A stretch of DNA of 58,565 nucleotides from NCBI RefSeq assembly GCF_000313755.1, contig NZ_AMZB01000086.1, positions 1 to 58,565 of the forward strand. The letters are read 5' to 3'. Every line of letters starts with the position of its first letter. Position 1 is the stretch's first letter. The stretch comes from Pseudomonas nitroreducens TX1 (GTDB taxonomy: Bacteria; Pseudomonadota; Gammaproteobacteria; Pseudomonadales; Pseudomonadaceae). Position numbers and translations under genes: made by a program. Under the pieces are notes generated by a model. That model saw only the letters and a program-made list of their open reading frames with translations. It had not been told where the DNA came from and searched no databases. Positions 28,314-36,846 of this stretch are shown piece by piece.

Positions 28314-28544
28314 CTTCACGCCCCGCCCATGCTCGTACGACAGCCCAGGAAGCGGACTCCGCCCACGTGATGGCCGGCACCTTCCTGGCGCCGCGAAAGC
28401 CGTTGTCCCCCGCGGCTTTCCTAACTTCCAGCGTAGTCGGCGGCGAAAAAACTGCGCGCCGCCTGGCACCGTTCATGGCCTTGCGGATTGATTTGCCGAC
28501 GGCCAGCAGGTGCAATGTACTGACTTCGACAGGAAACCTTCCCC

Positions 28545-28799
28545 ATGCGTTCGCATAATCTGTCCCTGGCCTTGCCCCTGGCCGCTCTGCTGCTGTCCTT
28601 GAGCGCCCAGGCGGCGCCCATGCCGTTCTACCGCTGGCAGAGCAAGCTCGATGGCGCCTATACCTGCCAGCAGACGTCGCCGGGCGAAGGCTGGCAGAAG
28701 GTCAGTGGGCCGTTCCGCGATGCCGGATGCCGCGAGATGCTGCCGCAGACGCCGTCGCCCAAGGGATTGGCGGTGCCCAAGGGGTGGAAGGGGCCGTAG
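28545..28799 (+). CDS. Small secreted protein, unknown
   Basis: The 84-residue product has a signal peptide MRSHNLSLALPLAALLLSLS with cleavage after AQA, giving a mature protein of about 60 residues starting APMPFYRWQS. Two cysteines (CQQTSPGEGW and AGCREML) could form a disulfide. No known domain was recognised. It is divergent from the PBP-like gene across 231 bp. Confidence 0.7.
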   Translation: MRSHNLSLALPLAALLLSLSAQAAPMPFYRWQSKLDGAYTCQQTSPGEGWQKVSGPFRDAGCREMLPQTPSPKGLAVPKGWKGP

Positions 28800-28850
28800 C
28801 CCGACATACCTGTAGGCGCCCATTTCTCCTGGTAAGTCCGTGCCTGGGAT

Positions 28851-28922
28851 TCCCTCTCCCGTCAGGGAGAGGGCGGGGTACGGCAGAGGACCACTCCGGT
28901 AGGAGCGGATTCATCCGCGATC
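28851..28922. repeat. CCCTCTCCC palindrome and REP unit
   Basis: CCCTCTCCCGTCAGGGAGAG at about 28852 is followed by a REP unit GTAGGAGCGGATTCATCCGC at about 28902, both within the short gap before the methyltransferase gene. Confidence 0.7.
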
Positions 28923-28947
28923 GCTTCACCCACGTACGGAGCCGTCC

Positions 28948-29625
28948 ATGACCGACCACCCAACCCACATCCGCCAGAGCTGGCAAACCAACGCCGATGC
29001 CTGGACCCGCGCCGTGCGCGAGCAGCGCATCGAGAGCCGTCGGCTGGTGACTGACGCGGCGATCCTCGGCGCCATCGCCGTGGGCCCGGCGCTGCGCGTG
29101 CTCGATATCGGCTGTGGCGAAGGCTGGTTGTGTCGTGCGCTGGCGGCGCGGGGCAGCGAGTGCGTCGGCGTGGACGCCTCGGCGCCCCTTGTCGATTCGG
29201 CGCGGGCGTCCGGCGGCGGGCGTTTCGAGTTGATGGACTACGTGGCGCTGACCGAGTCGGGCAGCAGCCTCGGCCAGTTCGACGTACTGGTGTGCAATTT
29301 CGCGCTGCTCGACGAGTACATCGCGCCCTTGCTGGGCGCATTGCGCGAGCGGCTCAATCCTGGCGGGCGACTGCTGATCCAGACCCTTCACCCCTGGACC
29401 GCCTGTGGCGACGAGCCCTACGCGGACGGCTGGCGCCTGGAAACCTTTGCCGCCTTCGGCGCTGAATTCAGCGCGCCGATGCCCTGGTTCTTCCGCACCC
29501 TGGAGTCCTGGCTGGCGTTGCTGGCCGCCAACGGCTGGCGCCTTCGGCAACTGCGCGAACCGCGCCATCCGCGCACCGGCCAGCCCTGCTCGCTGTTGCT
29601 GGAGTTGCAGCCGCTGGCAGGCTGA
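28948..29625 (+). CDS. Class I SAM-dependent methyltransferase
   Basis: The 225-residue product has the Rossmann SAM-binding motif LRVLDIGCGEGWLCRALAAR (about residues 50-69), motif II CVGVDASAPL, and post-motif segments FDVLVCNFALLDEYIAPLLG and LNPGGRLLIQTLHPW. This layout is UbiG/UbiE-like, but the substrate is unknown. No obvious operon partner; a 325-bp leader separates it from the permease. Confidence 0.85.
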   Translation: MTDHPTHIRQSWQTNADAWTRAVREQRIESRRLVTDAAILGAIAVGPALRVLDIGCGEGWLCRALAARGSECVGVDASAPLVDSARASGGGRFELMDYVALTESGSSLGQFDVLVCNFALLDEYIAPLLGALRERLNPGGRLLIQTLHPWTACGDEPYADGWRLETFAAFGAEFSAPMPWFFRTLESWLALLAANGWRLRQLREPRHPRTGQPCSLLLELQPLAG

Positions 29626-29950
29626 ACCGCTCTAAACCGGCCCTCGCGAGTGACGAAGATGTGGCGATACGCCGCTATTCCTTTGGTCACATTGCACCTT
29701 GGTGGTGCAGACGTTTCCCACAGACTTGTGTAACACTCGCCCGCGACCTCAGCCGTGGTCCTCCCGCAATGCCCACGTCCGCTTCACAAGAGCGGGCAGC
29801 CTCTTCCGGTGTGCCGTCCTGGAACTGCCAGACACTTCTCCCTCCGTGCCGCCCGGCGCGGTGGCGAAGCCTTTCCGGTGGTTCCGCACCCTGACGGCAC
29901 TCAGAGTCCGCAGCTGATTACTCCCAAGAACAAAATGAGGTTGCATCACC
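29626..29950 (+). promoter_or_regulatory. Permease leader with Crc/Hfq motif
   Basis: These 325 bp contain no gene that I can support. A small hairpin TGCACC/GGTGCA lies at 29693-29709. Immediately before the ribosome-binding site, AAGAACAA (29926-29933) fits the AANAANAA motif of Crc/Hfq catabolite repression. Confidence 0.5.
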
Positions 29951-31333
29951 ATGTCGTCCCACGATCTCCAAAGGGATCTCAACGAGCGGCACATCCGTCT
30001 CATGGCCCTGGGCGCCTGCATCGGCGTCGGCCTGTTCCTCGGCTCCGCCAAGGCCATCCAGATGGCCGGCCCGGCCATCATGCTGTCCTACATCATCGGT
30101 GGCCTCGCCATCCTCGTGATCATGCGCGCACTCGGTGAGATGGCCGTGCACAATCCCGTGGCCGGCTCCTTCGCCCGTTACGCCCAGGACTACCTCGGCC
30201 CACTGGCCGGCTACCTGACCGGCTGGAACTATTGGTTCCTCTGGCTGGTGACCTGCGTCGCGGAGATCACCGCGGTGGCCATCTACATGGGCATCTGGTT
30301 CCCCGACGTGCCGCGCTGGATCTGGGCGCTGGCCGCGCTGGCGAGCATGGGGACCATCAACCTGATCGCCGTACGCGCCTTCGGCGAGTTCGAGTTCTGG
30401 TTCGCGCTGATCAAGATCGTCACCATCGTCGCCATGATCCTGGTGGGCGCCGGCATGATCTTCTTCGGTTTTGGCAACGGTGGCATCGCCACCGGTATCT
30501 CCAACCTCTGGAGCAATGGCGGCTTCATGCCCCACGGCATCACCGGCGTGCTGATGTCGCTGCAGATGGTGATGTTCGCCTACCTGGGCGTGGAGATGAT
30601 CGGCCTGACCGCCGGCGAAGCGAAGAACCCGCAGAAGACCATCCCCGGTGCGATCAACTCGGTGTTCTGGCGCATCCTGCTGTTCTATGTGGGCGCGCTG
30701 TTCGTGATCATGTCCATCTACCCGTGGAACGAGATCGGCACCCAGGGCAGCCCCTTCGTGATGACCTTCGAGCGCATGGGCATCAAGACCGCTGCCGGCA
30801 TCATCAACTTCGTGGTGATCACCGCCGCGCTGTCGTCCTGCAACGGCGGCATCTTCAGCACCGGGCGCATGCTCTACAGCCTCGCCCAGCACGGCCAGGC
30901 GCCGGCCGTGTTCGCCAGGACCTCCAAGGGCGGCGTGCCGCGCAATGCGCTGCTGCTGTCGATCTTCGCGCTGCTGCTGGGCGTGTTGCTGAACTACCTC
31001 GTGCCCGAGAAGGTATTCACCTGGGTGACCTCCATCGCCACCTTCGGTGCGATCTGGACCTGGGCGATGATCCTGCTGGCGCAGCTGAAGTTCCGCCGCG
31101 GCCTCTCCGCCGCCGAAGCCGGCAAGCTGCAGTTCAGGATGTGGCTGTACCCGCTCAGCTCGTACCTTGCCATGGCCTTCCTGGTGCTGGTGGTGGTGCT
31201 GATGGCCTTCTTCGAGGACACCCGCATCGCGCTGTACATCGGCCCGGCCTTCCTGGTGCTGCTGACGGTGCTGTACTACGCGCTGAACCTTGCACCCAAG
31301 ACCGAGCAGGGCGGTGCCGCCAGCCGCGCGTGA
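29951..31333 (+). CDS. APC amino-acid permease, ProY/GABA-permease type
   Basis: The 460-residue inner-membrane protein has 12 predicted segments and the amino-acid transporter signature GACIGVGLFLGSAKAIQMAG (about residues 22-41) followed by LGEMAVHNPVAGSFARYAQD. It resembles ProY, the proline-specific permease, and sits in the position of PA0789. Together with putP in the same block it suggests proline or related amino-acid uptake, but the substrate is an inference. A strong terminator follows. Confidence 0.9.
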   Translation: MSSHDLQRDLNERHIRLMALGACIGVGLFLGSAKAIQMAGPAIMLSYIIGGLAILVIMRALGEMAVHNPVAGSFARYAQDYLGPLAGYLTGWNYWFLWLVTCVAEITAVAIYMGIWFPDVPRWIWALAALASMGTINLIAVRAFGEFEFWFALIKIVTIVAMILVGAGMIFFGFGNGGIATGISNLWSNGGFMPHGITGVLMSLQMVMFAYLGVEMIGLTAGEAKNPQKTIPGAINSVFWRILLFYVGALFVIMSIYPWNEIGTQGSPFVMTFERMGIKTAAGIINFVVITAALSSCNGGIFSTGRMLYSLAQHGQAPAVFARTSKGGVPRNALLLSIFALLLGVLLNYLVPEKVFTWVTSIATFGAIWTWAMILLAQLKFRRGLSAAEAGKLQFRMWLYPLSSYLAMAFLVLVVVLMAFFEDTRIALYIGPAFLVLLTVLYYALNLAPKTEQGGAASRA

Positions 31334-31352
31334 GTGAAGGTTGAATGAATGG

Positions 31353-31379
31353 AAAGGGCCTCTTCGGAGGCCCTTTTTT
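31353..31379 (+). terminator. Rho-independent terminator of the permease
   Basis: GGGCCTC (31356-31362), TTCG tetraloop, GAGGCCC, then TTTTTT. The A-run upstream makes it usable in both directions, so it may also serve the convergent isomerase gene. Confidence 0.92.
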
Positions 31380-31385
31380 GTGGGC

Positions 31386-31757
31386 TCAGGTTGGCAGACT
31401 ACCGGCCATGCGTGTCAGGGCGCGGTCGAATTCGGTGATTTCCAGTTGCAGGCCGACGGGGCGCTTTTCGATGAGCGTGGCGAGCGTCTGTTCGGCCGTG
31501 GCGAACAGCGTGTCGACGATGCGCTGGCGCAATTCCTCCGGGCGGCCGGGGGCGATGCGGATCTGGATATTGATGAAGGCTTCGTTCTGCGTGTTGGCGC
31601 CTACCTGGTATTCCCCGAAAGCGCGGGCGAAGGTGCGCAGGCCGTTGAGCGGGAAGACACCGAGGCGCTGCGCGGCTTCGTGGAGTTGCTGCGCAAGGCC
31701 CAGCGGCGCAAGGTCGTCGGCGAGGTTGGCGGTGTAGTCGATGGCGATTTGGGGCAT
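31386..31757 (-). CDS. 5-carboxymethyl-2-hydroxymuconate isomerase-like tautomerase
   Basis: The 123-residue product starts MPQIAIDYTANLADD with N-terminal Pro1 after Met removal, the catalytic base of the tautomerase superfamily, and continues with GEYQVGANTQNEAFINIQIR, typical of CHMI (HpaF-like). CHMI isomerises a homoprotocatechuate ring-cleavage product. No other hpa genes are nearby, so it may act on a different ketone substrate. It converges on the permease terminator. Confidence 0.85.
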   Translation of the reverse strand: MPQIAIDYTANLADDLAPLGLAQQLHEAAQRLGVFPLNGLRTFARAFGEYQVGANTQNEAFINIQIRIAPGRPEELRQRIVDTLFATAEQTLATLIEKRPVGLQLEITEFDRALTRMAGSLPT

Positions 31758-31915
31758 GGGGAGTATCCGGCATCAGTGATGCCAGCCATCCTAGGGTGCC
31801 GGACTCGCTGGGGATATGCGGGAGACTACGTATGCGATGGAACCAGCCGGACCCGGAAGGACCGGCGGTCACCGTTGGTCGTGCTGCTTCAGCTTGGGTG
31901 TTTCAGCGTCGCCTT

Positions 31916-32186
31916 GGCGTGCGCGGATGTGTTGGCTTTCGCCCCCTCGGGCGACCTACTTTGGCAAACGACGGATGGCCGCCCCACCCAAAGAAGGCAA
32001 AGGTCTTGCCCCGGACATCCGGTTTTTCGCTTAGGCGAAAAATACCCTCGTTGAAGCGAAGTTTCAGGGGCCCGCTGCGAAGGGCCGTCCCTGGCCCATC
32101 GCAGCTCTCGCGACATCCATGTCGCTCAACCCCTGAAACTCCGCTTCAACGAGGCCTCCTGAACGGGGCATTCGGCGTGCGCGGAT
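31916..32186. repeat. Multi-branched inverted-repeat element
   Basis: Within the gene-free 31758-32444 gap, a 25-bp arm at 32046-32070 pairs with 32130-32154 (one mismatch). The 59-nt interior folds into two more hairpins (GCTGCGA/TCGCAGC at 32074-32105, and GCGACA/TGTCGC at 32110-32125), giving a three-way junction. Further perfect hairpins lie upstream: TCGCCC/GGGCGA (31939-31954), CCGGA/TCCGG (32011-32022) and TTTTTCGC/GCGAAAAA (32023-32042). The whole is bounded by a 13-bp direct repeat GGCGTGCGCGGAT (31916-31928 and 32174-32186). No protein was recognised. Confidence 0.7.
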
Positions 32187-32231
32187 ATTTCTCTGGAAGA
32201 CCTTAAGAGCCAGAGCGGCGCATTCGCTTTT

Positions 32232-32326
32232 CGTAGGAGCTTGCTCGCGGACCGCATGGCACGGAACTTCCCTGTAGGAGCGGACCTTGTCCGCGAAATC
32301 CATCGCGGATGAATCCGTCCCTGCAG
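32232..32326. repeat. REP cluster
   Basis: Units GTAGGAGCTTGCTCGCGGAC (about 32233), GTAGGAGCGGACCTTGTCCG (about 32274) and an inverse TCGCGGATGAATCCGTCCCT (about 32303) follow each other directly after the branched element. Confidence 0.75.
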
Positions 32327-32357
32327 GAATCGCCCTTGCCTAGCGCCAGTGACATTC

Positions 32358-32433
32358 GTAGGGCGCATAACGCGCCAGCGCTATACGCCGCGGTGGCATC
32401 GGCGCATAACCCGTGCCGGGTTATGCGCCCTAC
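32358..32433. repeat. GTAGGGCGCATAAC palindromic element
   Basis: A 76-bp element is bounded by GTAGGGCGCATAAC (32358-32371) and its perfect inverse GTTATGCGCCCTAC (32420-32433). Inside it is a second perfect palindrome, GGCGCATAACCC with GGGTTATGCGCC (32401-32429). It lies just after the end of the M48 protease gene. Confidence 0.8.
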
Positions 32434-32444
32434 GAGATATAGCA

Positions 32445-34355
32445 TCAGCCCGCCAGCAACGGCGGCATCGGGCAGTCCAGCATATCCGCCACCGCGCGCA
32501 TCAGCTCCGCCTCGCCGGCGGTGATGTGGCTGTCATGCTCGATGCAGCGTGCCAGCGCCTTGAGCAGTTGCGGCTTCTGCAGCGGGCGCAGTTGTTCCAG
32601 CTGTTTCAGCGCGGCTTCCAGGTCGCGCAGGCTGGGGGCAGCGGGGAGGGACCGAGGCGAGAACGGCAGGCCGCTCCAGGCATCGGCGAACGCCTGCTCG
32701 GTCTGCAGATCGCTGGTTTCCCCCACTCGTGCGAGGAAGGCCAGCAGCGTCGCGCAGGCTTCGGACAGCTCCGCCAGCGCCACATTGCCGATCTTCCCGC
32801 TGCCCGGTCGCAGGTTGCGCTCGATGATGCGCAGCAGGGTCCACTCCAGCAGCTTCACCTTGCCGTCCAGCTTGATCAGCAGCGCCATGTTCTCGCGCAG
32901 GGCAAGGAAGGCCTTGGTGTCCAGTTGCTTGAGCGCCGGCATGGCCAGATCCAGCAGCGGCAGGCGCTGGCCGGGGTCGAGCCGCAGCAGCGATTCCTCC
33001 AGCAGGTCCAGTTGCAGTGCCAGGCTCAGGTTCAGGCGCTGCTTGATCGCTTCCAGTTGACGCGTCCGCTGGCCGGGTTCGCTGTCCAGCAGCAGGCCGT
33101 AGACCAGCGCTTGCGCTCCTTCGCTGTCGTGGGCGGCGCGTTGCAGGCGTTCATCCAGGCGCCGCAGCGTGCTGCGGGCTTCCTGCAGGTGGGCGACGGT
33201 CGGCGCACCCACGGAGGCCACGGCCACGTCCACGGCGCTGGGCTGGTAAGGCTGGCCGGTGACGGCGGCGGTCCAGGCTTCCTGGTTCATCAGCGCCACG
33301 TCCAGGCGCGGCTCGAATTTCGGGTAGCGACCGTCCCAGCCCGGGTCGACCCGCCGGATACGGTCCTTGAGCGGCGGGTGGGTGTCGAACCAGCTGCTGC
33401 CCACGCCATCGCCGAAGTACAGGTGGCTGTATTCGGCCGCGCGCGGCGCGCTGAGCAGGGCGCCCAACGGGTTGCTGCCAATCTTCTTGAGCGCGCCGGC
33501 GATGGTCGACGGATCGCGGGTGAACTGCACCGCCGAGGCGTCGGCGAGGTATTCGCGCTGACGGCTCACCGAAGCCTTGATCAGCTGGCCGAAGAAGGTG
33601 CCGACATAGCCCAGAACATAGAGCACCACGCCGGCGCCGATCACCAGCAGCACCACGCTGCCGCCGCCGTTCTTGTCGTTGCTGCTGCTTCGGCTGCTGA
33701 TGCGCACGCCGCTGCTGGTCTCGCTCCAGCCGCGCAGCAGCATGCCGCCGATCAGGCCGAGCAGGAGCATGCCGTGGAGCAGGGCGGTCAGGCGCGTGTT
33801 GAGCAGCATGTCGCCGTGGTGGATATGGCTGAATTCATGGGCGATCACGCCCTGCAATTCGTTGCGCTCGAGCTGCTCGATGGCGCCACGGGTGATGCCG
33901 ATCACCGCGTCGCGCGGGGTCAGGCCGGCGGCGAAGGCGTTGATCGAGCCGTCTTCCAGCACGTAGACCGGCGGCACCGGCGAGCCGGAGGCGAGGGCCA
34001 TCTCCTCGACGACATTGAGCAGGCGGCGCTCATCGGCATTGCTGGCGCTCAGGTTGAGCAGGCGGCCGCCCAGGCTCTCGGCCACCACCTTGCCGCCGGC
34101 GCTCAACTGCACCTGCTTGTACAGCGCACCGAGCACGACCACGCCGACGATCACCGCGGCCACCGACAGGTACAGCTCCGGGTCGGGCAGGGTTGCGCGG
34201 GAGGTCAGGTGCAGCGCCGGCTCGCCCAGGTGACGCCAGAGCCAGCCCAGGGCGAAGCTGGTGATGGTGACCAGGCAGACTACCGCCACGCTCAGCAGCA
34301 GGACCAGGCGCCCGGTCTGCCTGCGGGCGCGGTCCTGGTGTTCGAAGAAGTTCAT
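32445..34355 (-). CDS. M48 family membrane zinc metalloprotease
   Basis: The 636-residue product has two N-terminal membrane segments (about 16-40 and 62-79) and the zinc-binding motif HEFSHIHH (His173, Glu174, His177), with GSINAFAAGLTPRDAVIGIT before it as in HtpX-like peptidases. Two more membrane segments follow at about 189-205 and 230-255. A long C-terminal cytoplasmic-type region, about 330 residues, is not found in HtpX. The gene lies 21 nt after lemA; LemA-M48 pairs are common and act in envelope quality control. Confidence 0.9.
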   Translation of the reverse strand: MNFFEHQDRARRQTGRLVLLLSVAVVCLVTITSFALGWLWRHLGEPALHLTSRATLPDPELYLSVAAVIVGVVVLGALYKQVQLSAGGKVVAESLGGRLLNLSASNADERRLLNVVEEMALASGSPVPPVYVLEDGSINAFAAGLTPRDAVIGITRGAIEQLERNELQGVIAHEFSHIHHGDMLLNTRLTALLHGMLLLGLIGGMLLRGWSETSSGVRISSRSSSNDKNGGGSVVLLVIGAGVVLYVLGYVGTFFGQLIKASVSRQREYLADASAVQFTRDPSTIAGALKKIGSNPLGALLSAPRAAEYSHLYFGDGVGSSWFDTHPPLKDRIRRVDPGWDGRYPKFEPRLDVALMNQEAWTAAVTGQPYQPSAVDVAVASVGAPTVAHLQEARSTLRRLDERLQRAAHDSEGAQALVYGLLLDSEPGQRTRQLEAIKQRLNLSLALQLDLLEESLLRLDPGQRLPLLDLAMPALKQLDTKAFLALRENMALLIKLDGKVKLLEWTLLRIIERNLRPGSGKIGNVALAELSEACATLLAFLARVGETSDLQTEQAFADAWSGLPFSPRSLPAAPSLRDLEAALKQLEQLRPLQKPQLLKALARCIEHDSHITAGEAELMRAVADMLDCPMPPLLAG

Positions 34356-34376
34356 CGCGCGTCCTGCGCCGGGTTT

Positions 34377-34973
34377 TTAGAAAGCGACTTTCGGCGCGGA
34401 CTGGATGTCCTTGCTGTCCTCGAACTGCAGCAGGCTGGCGTCCTTGCTGTGACCATAGGTGGTGGCCAGGAAGTTGGCGGGGAACGACTGGCGGTAGGTG
34501 TTGTACTCCATCACCGCGTCGTTGTAGGCCTGGCGGGCGAAGGCCACCTTGTTCTCGGTGCTCGACAGCTCTTCGCTGACCTGCTGCAGGTTCTGCGAAG
34601 CCTTGAGGTCCGGGTAGGCTTCCAGGGTCACGTTGAGGCGCCCCATGGCACCGCCCAGGGCGTTTTCGGCGGCGGCCAGTTGCGCCATGCGGCCGGCGTC
34701 GCCGGGTTGCTCTGAAGCGGCCTTCAGACCGGCGACCGCCGCATTGCGCGCGGCGATGACCGCTTCCAGGGTCTCGCGCTCGTGCTTGAGGTAGGCCTTG
34801 GCGGTTTCCACCAGGTTGGGGATCAGGTCGTAGCGACGCTTGAGCTGTACTTCGATCTGGGCAAAGGCGTTCTGGTAGCGGTTACGCAGCGCCACCAGGC
34901 GGTTGAAAACGCTGATCAGCAGGAAAATGACGCCAGCGATGATGGCGAGGATGATGATGGAGGAAACGCTCAT
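34377..34973 (-). CDS. lemA: LemA family protein
   Basis: The 198-residue product has an N-terminal membrane segment (IIILAIIAGVIFLLISVF) and the LemA core NRLVALRNRYQNAFAQIEVQ, LKRRYDLIPNLVETAKAYLK, and AYPDLKASQNLQQVSEELS. LemA proteins are helical envelope proteins of unclear role (not the GacS sensor also once named LemA). It precedes the M48 protease gene on the same strand, and the two probably form an operon. Confidence 0.92.
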   Translation of the reverse strand: MSVSSIIILAIIAGVIFLLISVFNRLVALRNRYQNAFAQIEVQLKRRYDLIPNLVETAKAYLKHERETLEAVIAARNAAVAGLKAASEQPGDAGRMAQLAAAENALGGAMGRLNVTLEAYPDLKASQNLQQVSEELSSTENKVAFARQAYNDAVMEYNTYRQSFPANFLATTYGHSKDASLLQFEDSKDIQSAPKVAF

Positions 34974-35098
34974 GGGATGTCCTTATCGACAGGCGATCGA
35001 GCGTCGATAATAGCGGAAAGCCAGCGGCGTGTTGGGCAACTTTTCACGTCTTGATCCGCCGATTTCCGGCGGTGTCGTGGTGCGGATCCGACTGTAGG

Positions 35099-35122
35099 AA
35101 GGGCCTCCCCGGAGGCCCTTTT
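35099..35122. terminator. Terminator-like hairpin
   Basis: AAGGGCCTCC and GGAGGCCCTT form a perfect 10-bp stem with a CC loop (35099-35120), ending in TTTT on the plus strand. It lies just past the 3' end of the isochorismatase-like gene on the minus strand, where the T-run is short (TT). Confidence 0.6.
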
Positions 35123-35136
35123 CCAAACCCTGCGAA

Positions 35137-35685
35137 TCAGCGGTTCAGGTAGTCAGCGGTGGACACGACGTCGGCATAGGCGAAAGCCAGGGACGCCATA
35201 TAGGACGCGTGTACCTGGGCGGCCGGAACCTTCACGCCGTTGAACTCCAGGTCCAGGGTGGCGCAGGCGTCGTGCAGCACGGTCACCGGGTAGCCGAAGT
35301 CGGCGGCGGCGCGCACTGCCCCGTCGACGCACATGTGGCTCATGTGCCCGACCACCACCAGCGACTCCACGCCGTGCTGGTCGAGGATGGCCTTCAGGTC
35401 GGTGTCGCGGAAGGCGTTGACGAAGTGCTTGAGCACCACAGGCTCGCCGGGCAGATTGGCGACCTTGCCGTGGATCTTCGCGCCGTCACTGCCAGGAGCG
35501 AAGAACGGGGCGTCGGCACTGTCGAATTCGTGGCGCACGTGTACCACCAGGTCACCGCGCTCGCGGAAGGCGGCCAGGACCTTGGCGGCCTGGTCGGCGG
35601 CGGCTTCGATGCCCACCAGCGGCCACTTGCCGGAAGGGAAGTAGTCGTTCTGGATATCCACTAGGATGAGCGCTTGCTTGGCCAT
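35137..35685 (-). CDS. Cysteine hydrolase, isochorismatase-like
   Basis: The 182-residue product has the isochorismatase-fold motifs ALILVDIQNDYFPSGKWPL (Asp10), the lysine in VVLKHFVNAF, and the catalytic cysteine in VVGHMSHMCVDGAVRAAADF (about Cys118). Relatives include nicotinamidases and other amide hydrolases; the substrate is unknown. It is divergent from a GlxA-type AraC regulator with about 100 bp between starts, which suggests regulation by that protein. Confidence 0.88.
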   Translation of the reverse strand: MAKQALILVDIQNDYFPSGKWPLVGIEAAADQAAKVLAAFRERGDLVVHVRHEFDSADAPFFAPGSDGAKIHGKVANLPGEPVVLKHFVNAFRDTDLKAILDQHGVESLVVVGHMSHMCVDGAVRAAADFGYPVTVLHDACATLDLEFNGVKVPAAQVHASYMASLAFAYADVVSTADYLNR

Positions 35686-35787
35686 TTCAGGTTCCTTTCT
35701 TCAGTGGTGAGGAAGTGGAGCCAGTATGGTTCGCCGCGTGCCACGCGGGGATCAGGCGGAACGACAATAACCGGGGGAAAACTGACA

Positions 35788-36846
35788 ATGGCTGTGGAAC
35801 GGAGCGTCGTCGAGATCGGATTGCTGCTCTATCCCGGCGTGCAGACGGCGGCGCTGCATGGGCTCACCGACCTGTTCGCGGTCGCCGATCGCATCGCCAG
35901 CGAAGAAGCCGCGCAGCAGCTGCCGGCGCTGCGCGTCAGCCATTGGTCCGGTGAGGACGGCGGCGAGCCGCGACGCGTGTTCGACACGCATCCCGGCGCG
36001 GATAGTCGGCTGGTCGCCGTGCTGGTGCCGCCGTCGTTGTTCGGCCTGCCCGACGCCGCACCGCTGCGCAACCTCACTGATTGGCTCGCCGCGCGTCACG
36101 GCGCGGGCGCCATCGTCGGCTCGGTGTGCATCGGCGGCTTGCTGGTGGCCGAGGCCGGGCTGCTTGACGGACGCAGCGCCACAGCCCACTGGAGTGGCGC
36201 CGAGGCTTTCGCCAAACGCTTCCCGCGCGTGCGCCTGGAAGCGCACAAACCCATGGTGGACGACGGCGATCTGATCACCTCCGCCGGGCTGATGGCGTGG
36301 TCGGACCTGGGCCTGCGCATTGTCGACCGCCTGCTCGGCCCGAGCATCGCCAACCGCACCGCGCGCTTCCTGGTGGTGGAGCATAGCGACAGCGCCCAGC
36401 AATGCGGCAGCAACTTCGCGCCGCTGCTGGGGCATGGTGACGCCGCGATCCTCAAGGTGCAGCACTGGCTGCAGGGCAACGGCGCGGTGGACGTCAGCCT
36501 CCCCGCCATGGCTGCCCAGGCCGGATTGGAGGAGCGCACCTTCCTGCGCCGCTTCCGCGCCGCCACCGGCCTGAAGCCCACCGAGTACTGCCAGCACCTG
36601 CGGGTGGGCAAGGCGCGCGAGCTGCTGGAGTTCACCAACGGTACGGTGGACCACATCGCTTATACAGTGGGGTACCTCGATCCGGGCTCGTTCCGCAGCA
36701 CCTTCCGCAAGATCACCGGCATGGCGCCGAGCGACTACCGCAAGCGCTTCGGTGCCAAGCCCGCCGAGGTCGCCTCAGGGACTGACCGATGGCGTGCCAG
36801 CGGCCGACCCGCTTCACGCCGGGCGGTGGCAGGCCACCGGTCCTGA
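35788..36846 (+). CDS. GlxA-type AraC regulator with DJ-1/PfpI domain, extended C-terminus
   Basis: The 352-residue product has an N-terminal DJ-1/PfpI-like domain (IGLLLYPGVQTAALHGLTDL; GSVCIGGLLVAEAGLLDG with the nucleophile-elbow cysteine) and a C-terminal AraC DNA-binding domain ending in SFRSTFRKITGMAPSDYRKR. ATG 35788 follows a weak ribosome site. Family proteins normally end soon after YRKRFG. Here the frame runs about 30 more residues into DNA antisense to a broken DUF3303 gene, so the native stop seems lost. It is divergent from the isochorismatase-like gene. Confidence 0.85.
   Translation: MAVERSVVEIGLLLYPGVQTAALHGLTDLFAVADRIASEEAAQQLPALRVSHWSGEDGGEPRRVFDTHPGADSRLVAVLVPPSLFGLPDAAPLRNLTDWLAARHGAGAIVGSVCIGGLLVAEAGLLDGRSATAHWSGAEAFAKRFPRVRLEAHKPMVDDGDLITSAGLMAWSDLGLRIVDRLLGPSIANRTARFLVVEHSDSAQQCGSNFAPLLGHGDAAILKVQHWLQGNGAVDVSLPAMAAQAGLEERTFLRRFRAATGLKPTEYCQHLRVGKARELLEFTNGTVDHIAYTVGYLDPGSFRSTFRKITGMAPSDYRKRFGAKPAEVASGTDRWRASGRPASRRAVAGHRS

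Noticed and set aside
25374..28370. A 998-residue plus-strand frame opposite the PBP-like gene
   Set aside because: It mirrors the codon pattern of the real gene and is rich in Gln, Val, His and Gly, typical of antisense shadows in high-GC DNA.
31796..32206. A 136-residue frame across the branched repeat element
   Set aside because: It crosses strong hairpins, has basic low-complexity content and looks like a non-coding repeat read by chance.
32450..34350. HtpX identity for the M48 protease
   Set aside because: The zinc motif agrees, but the length of 636 residues, the long C-terminal region and pairing with lemA differ from HtpX.
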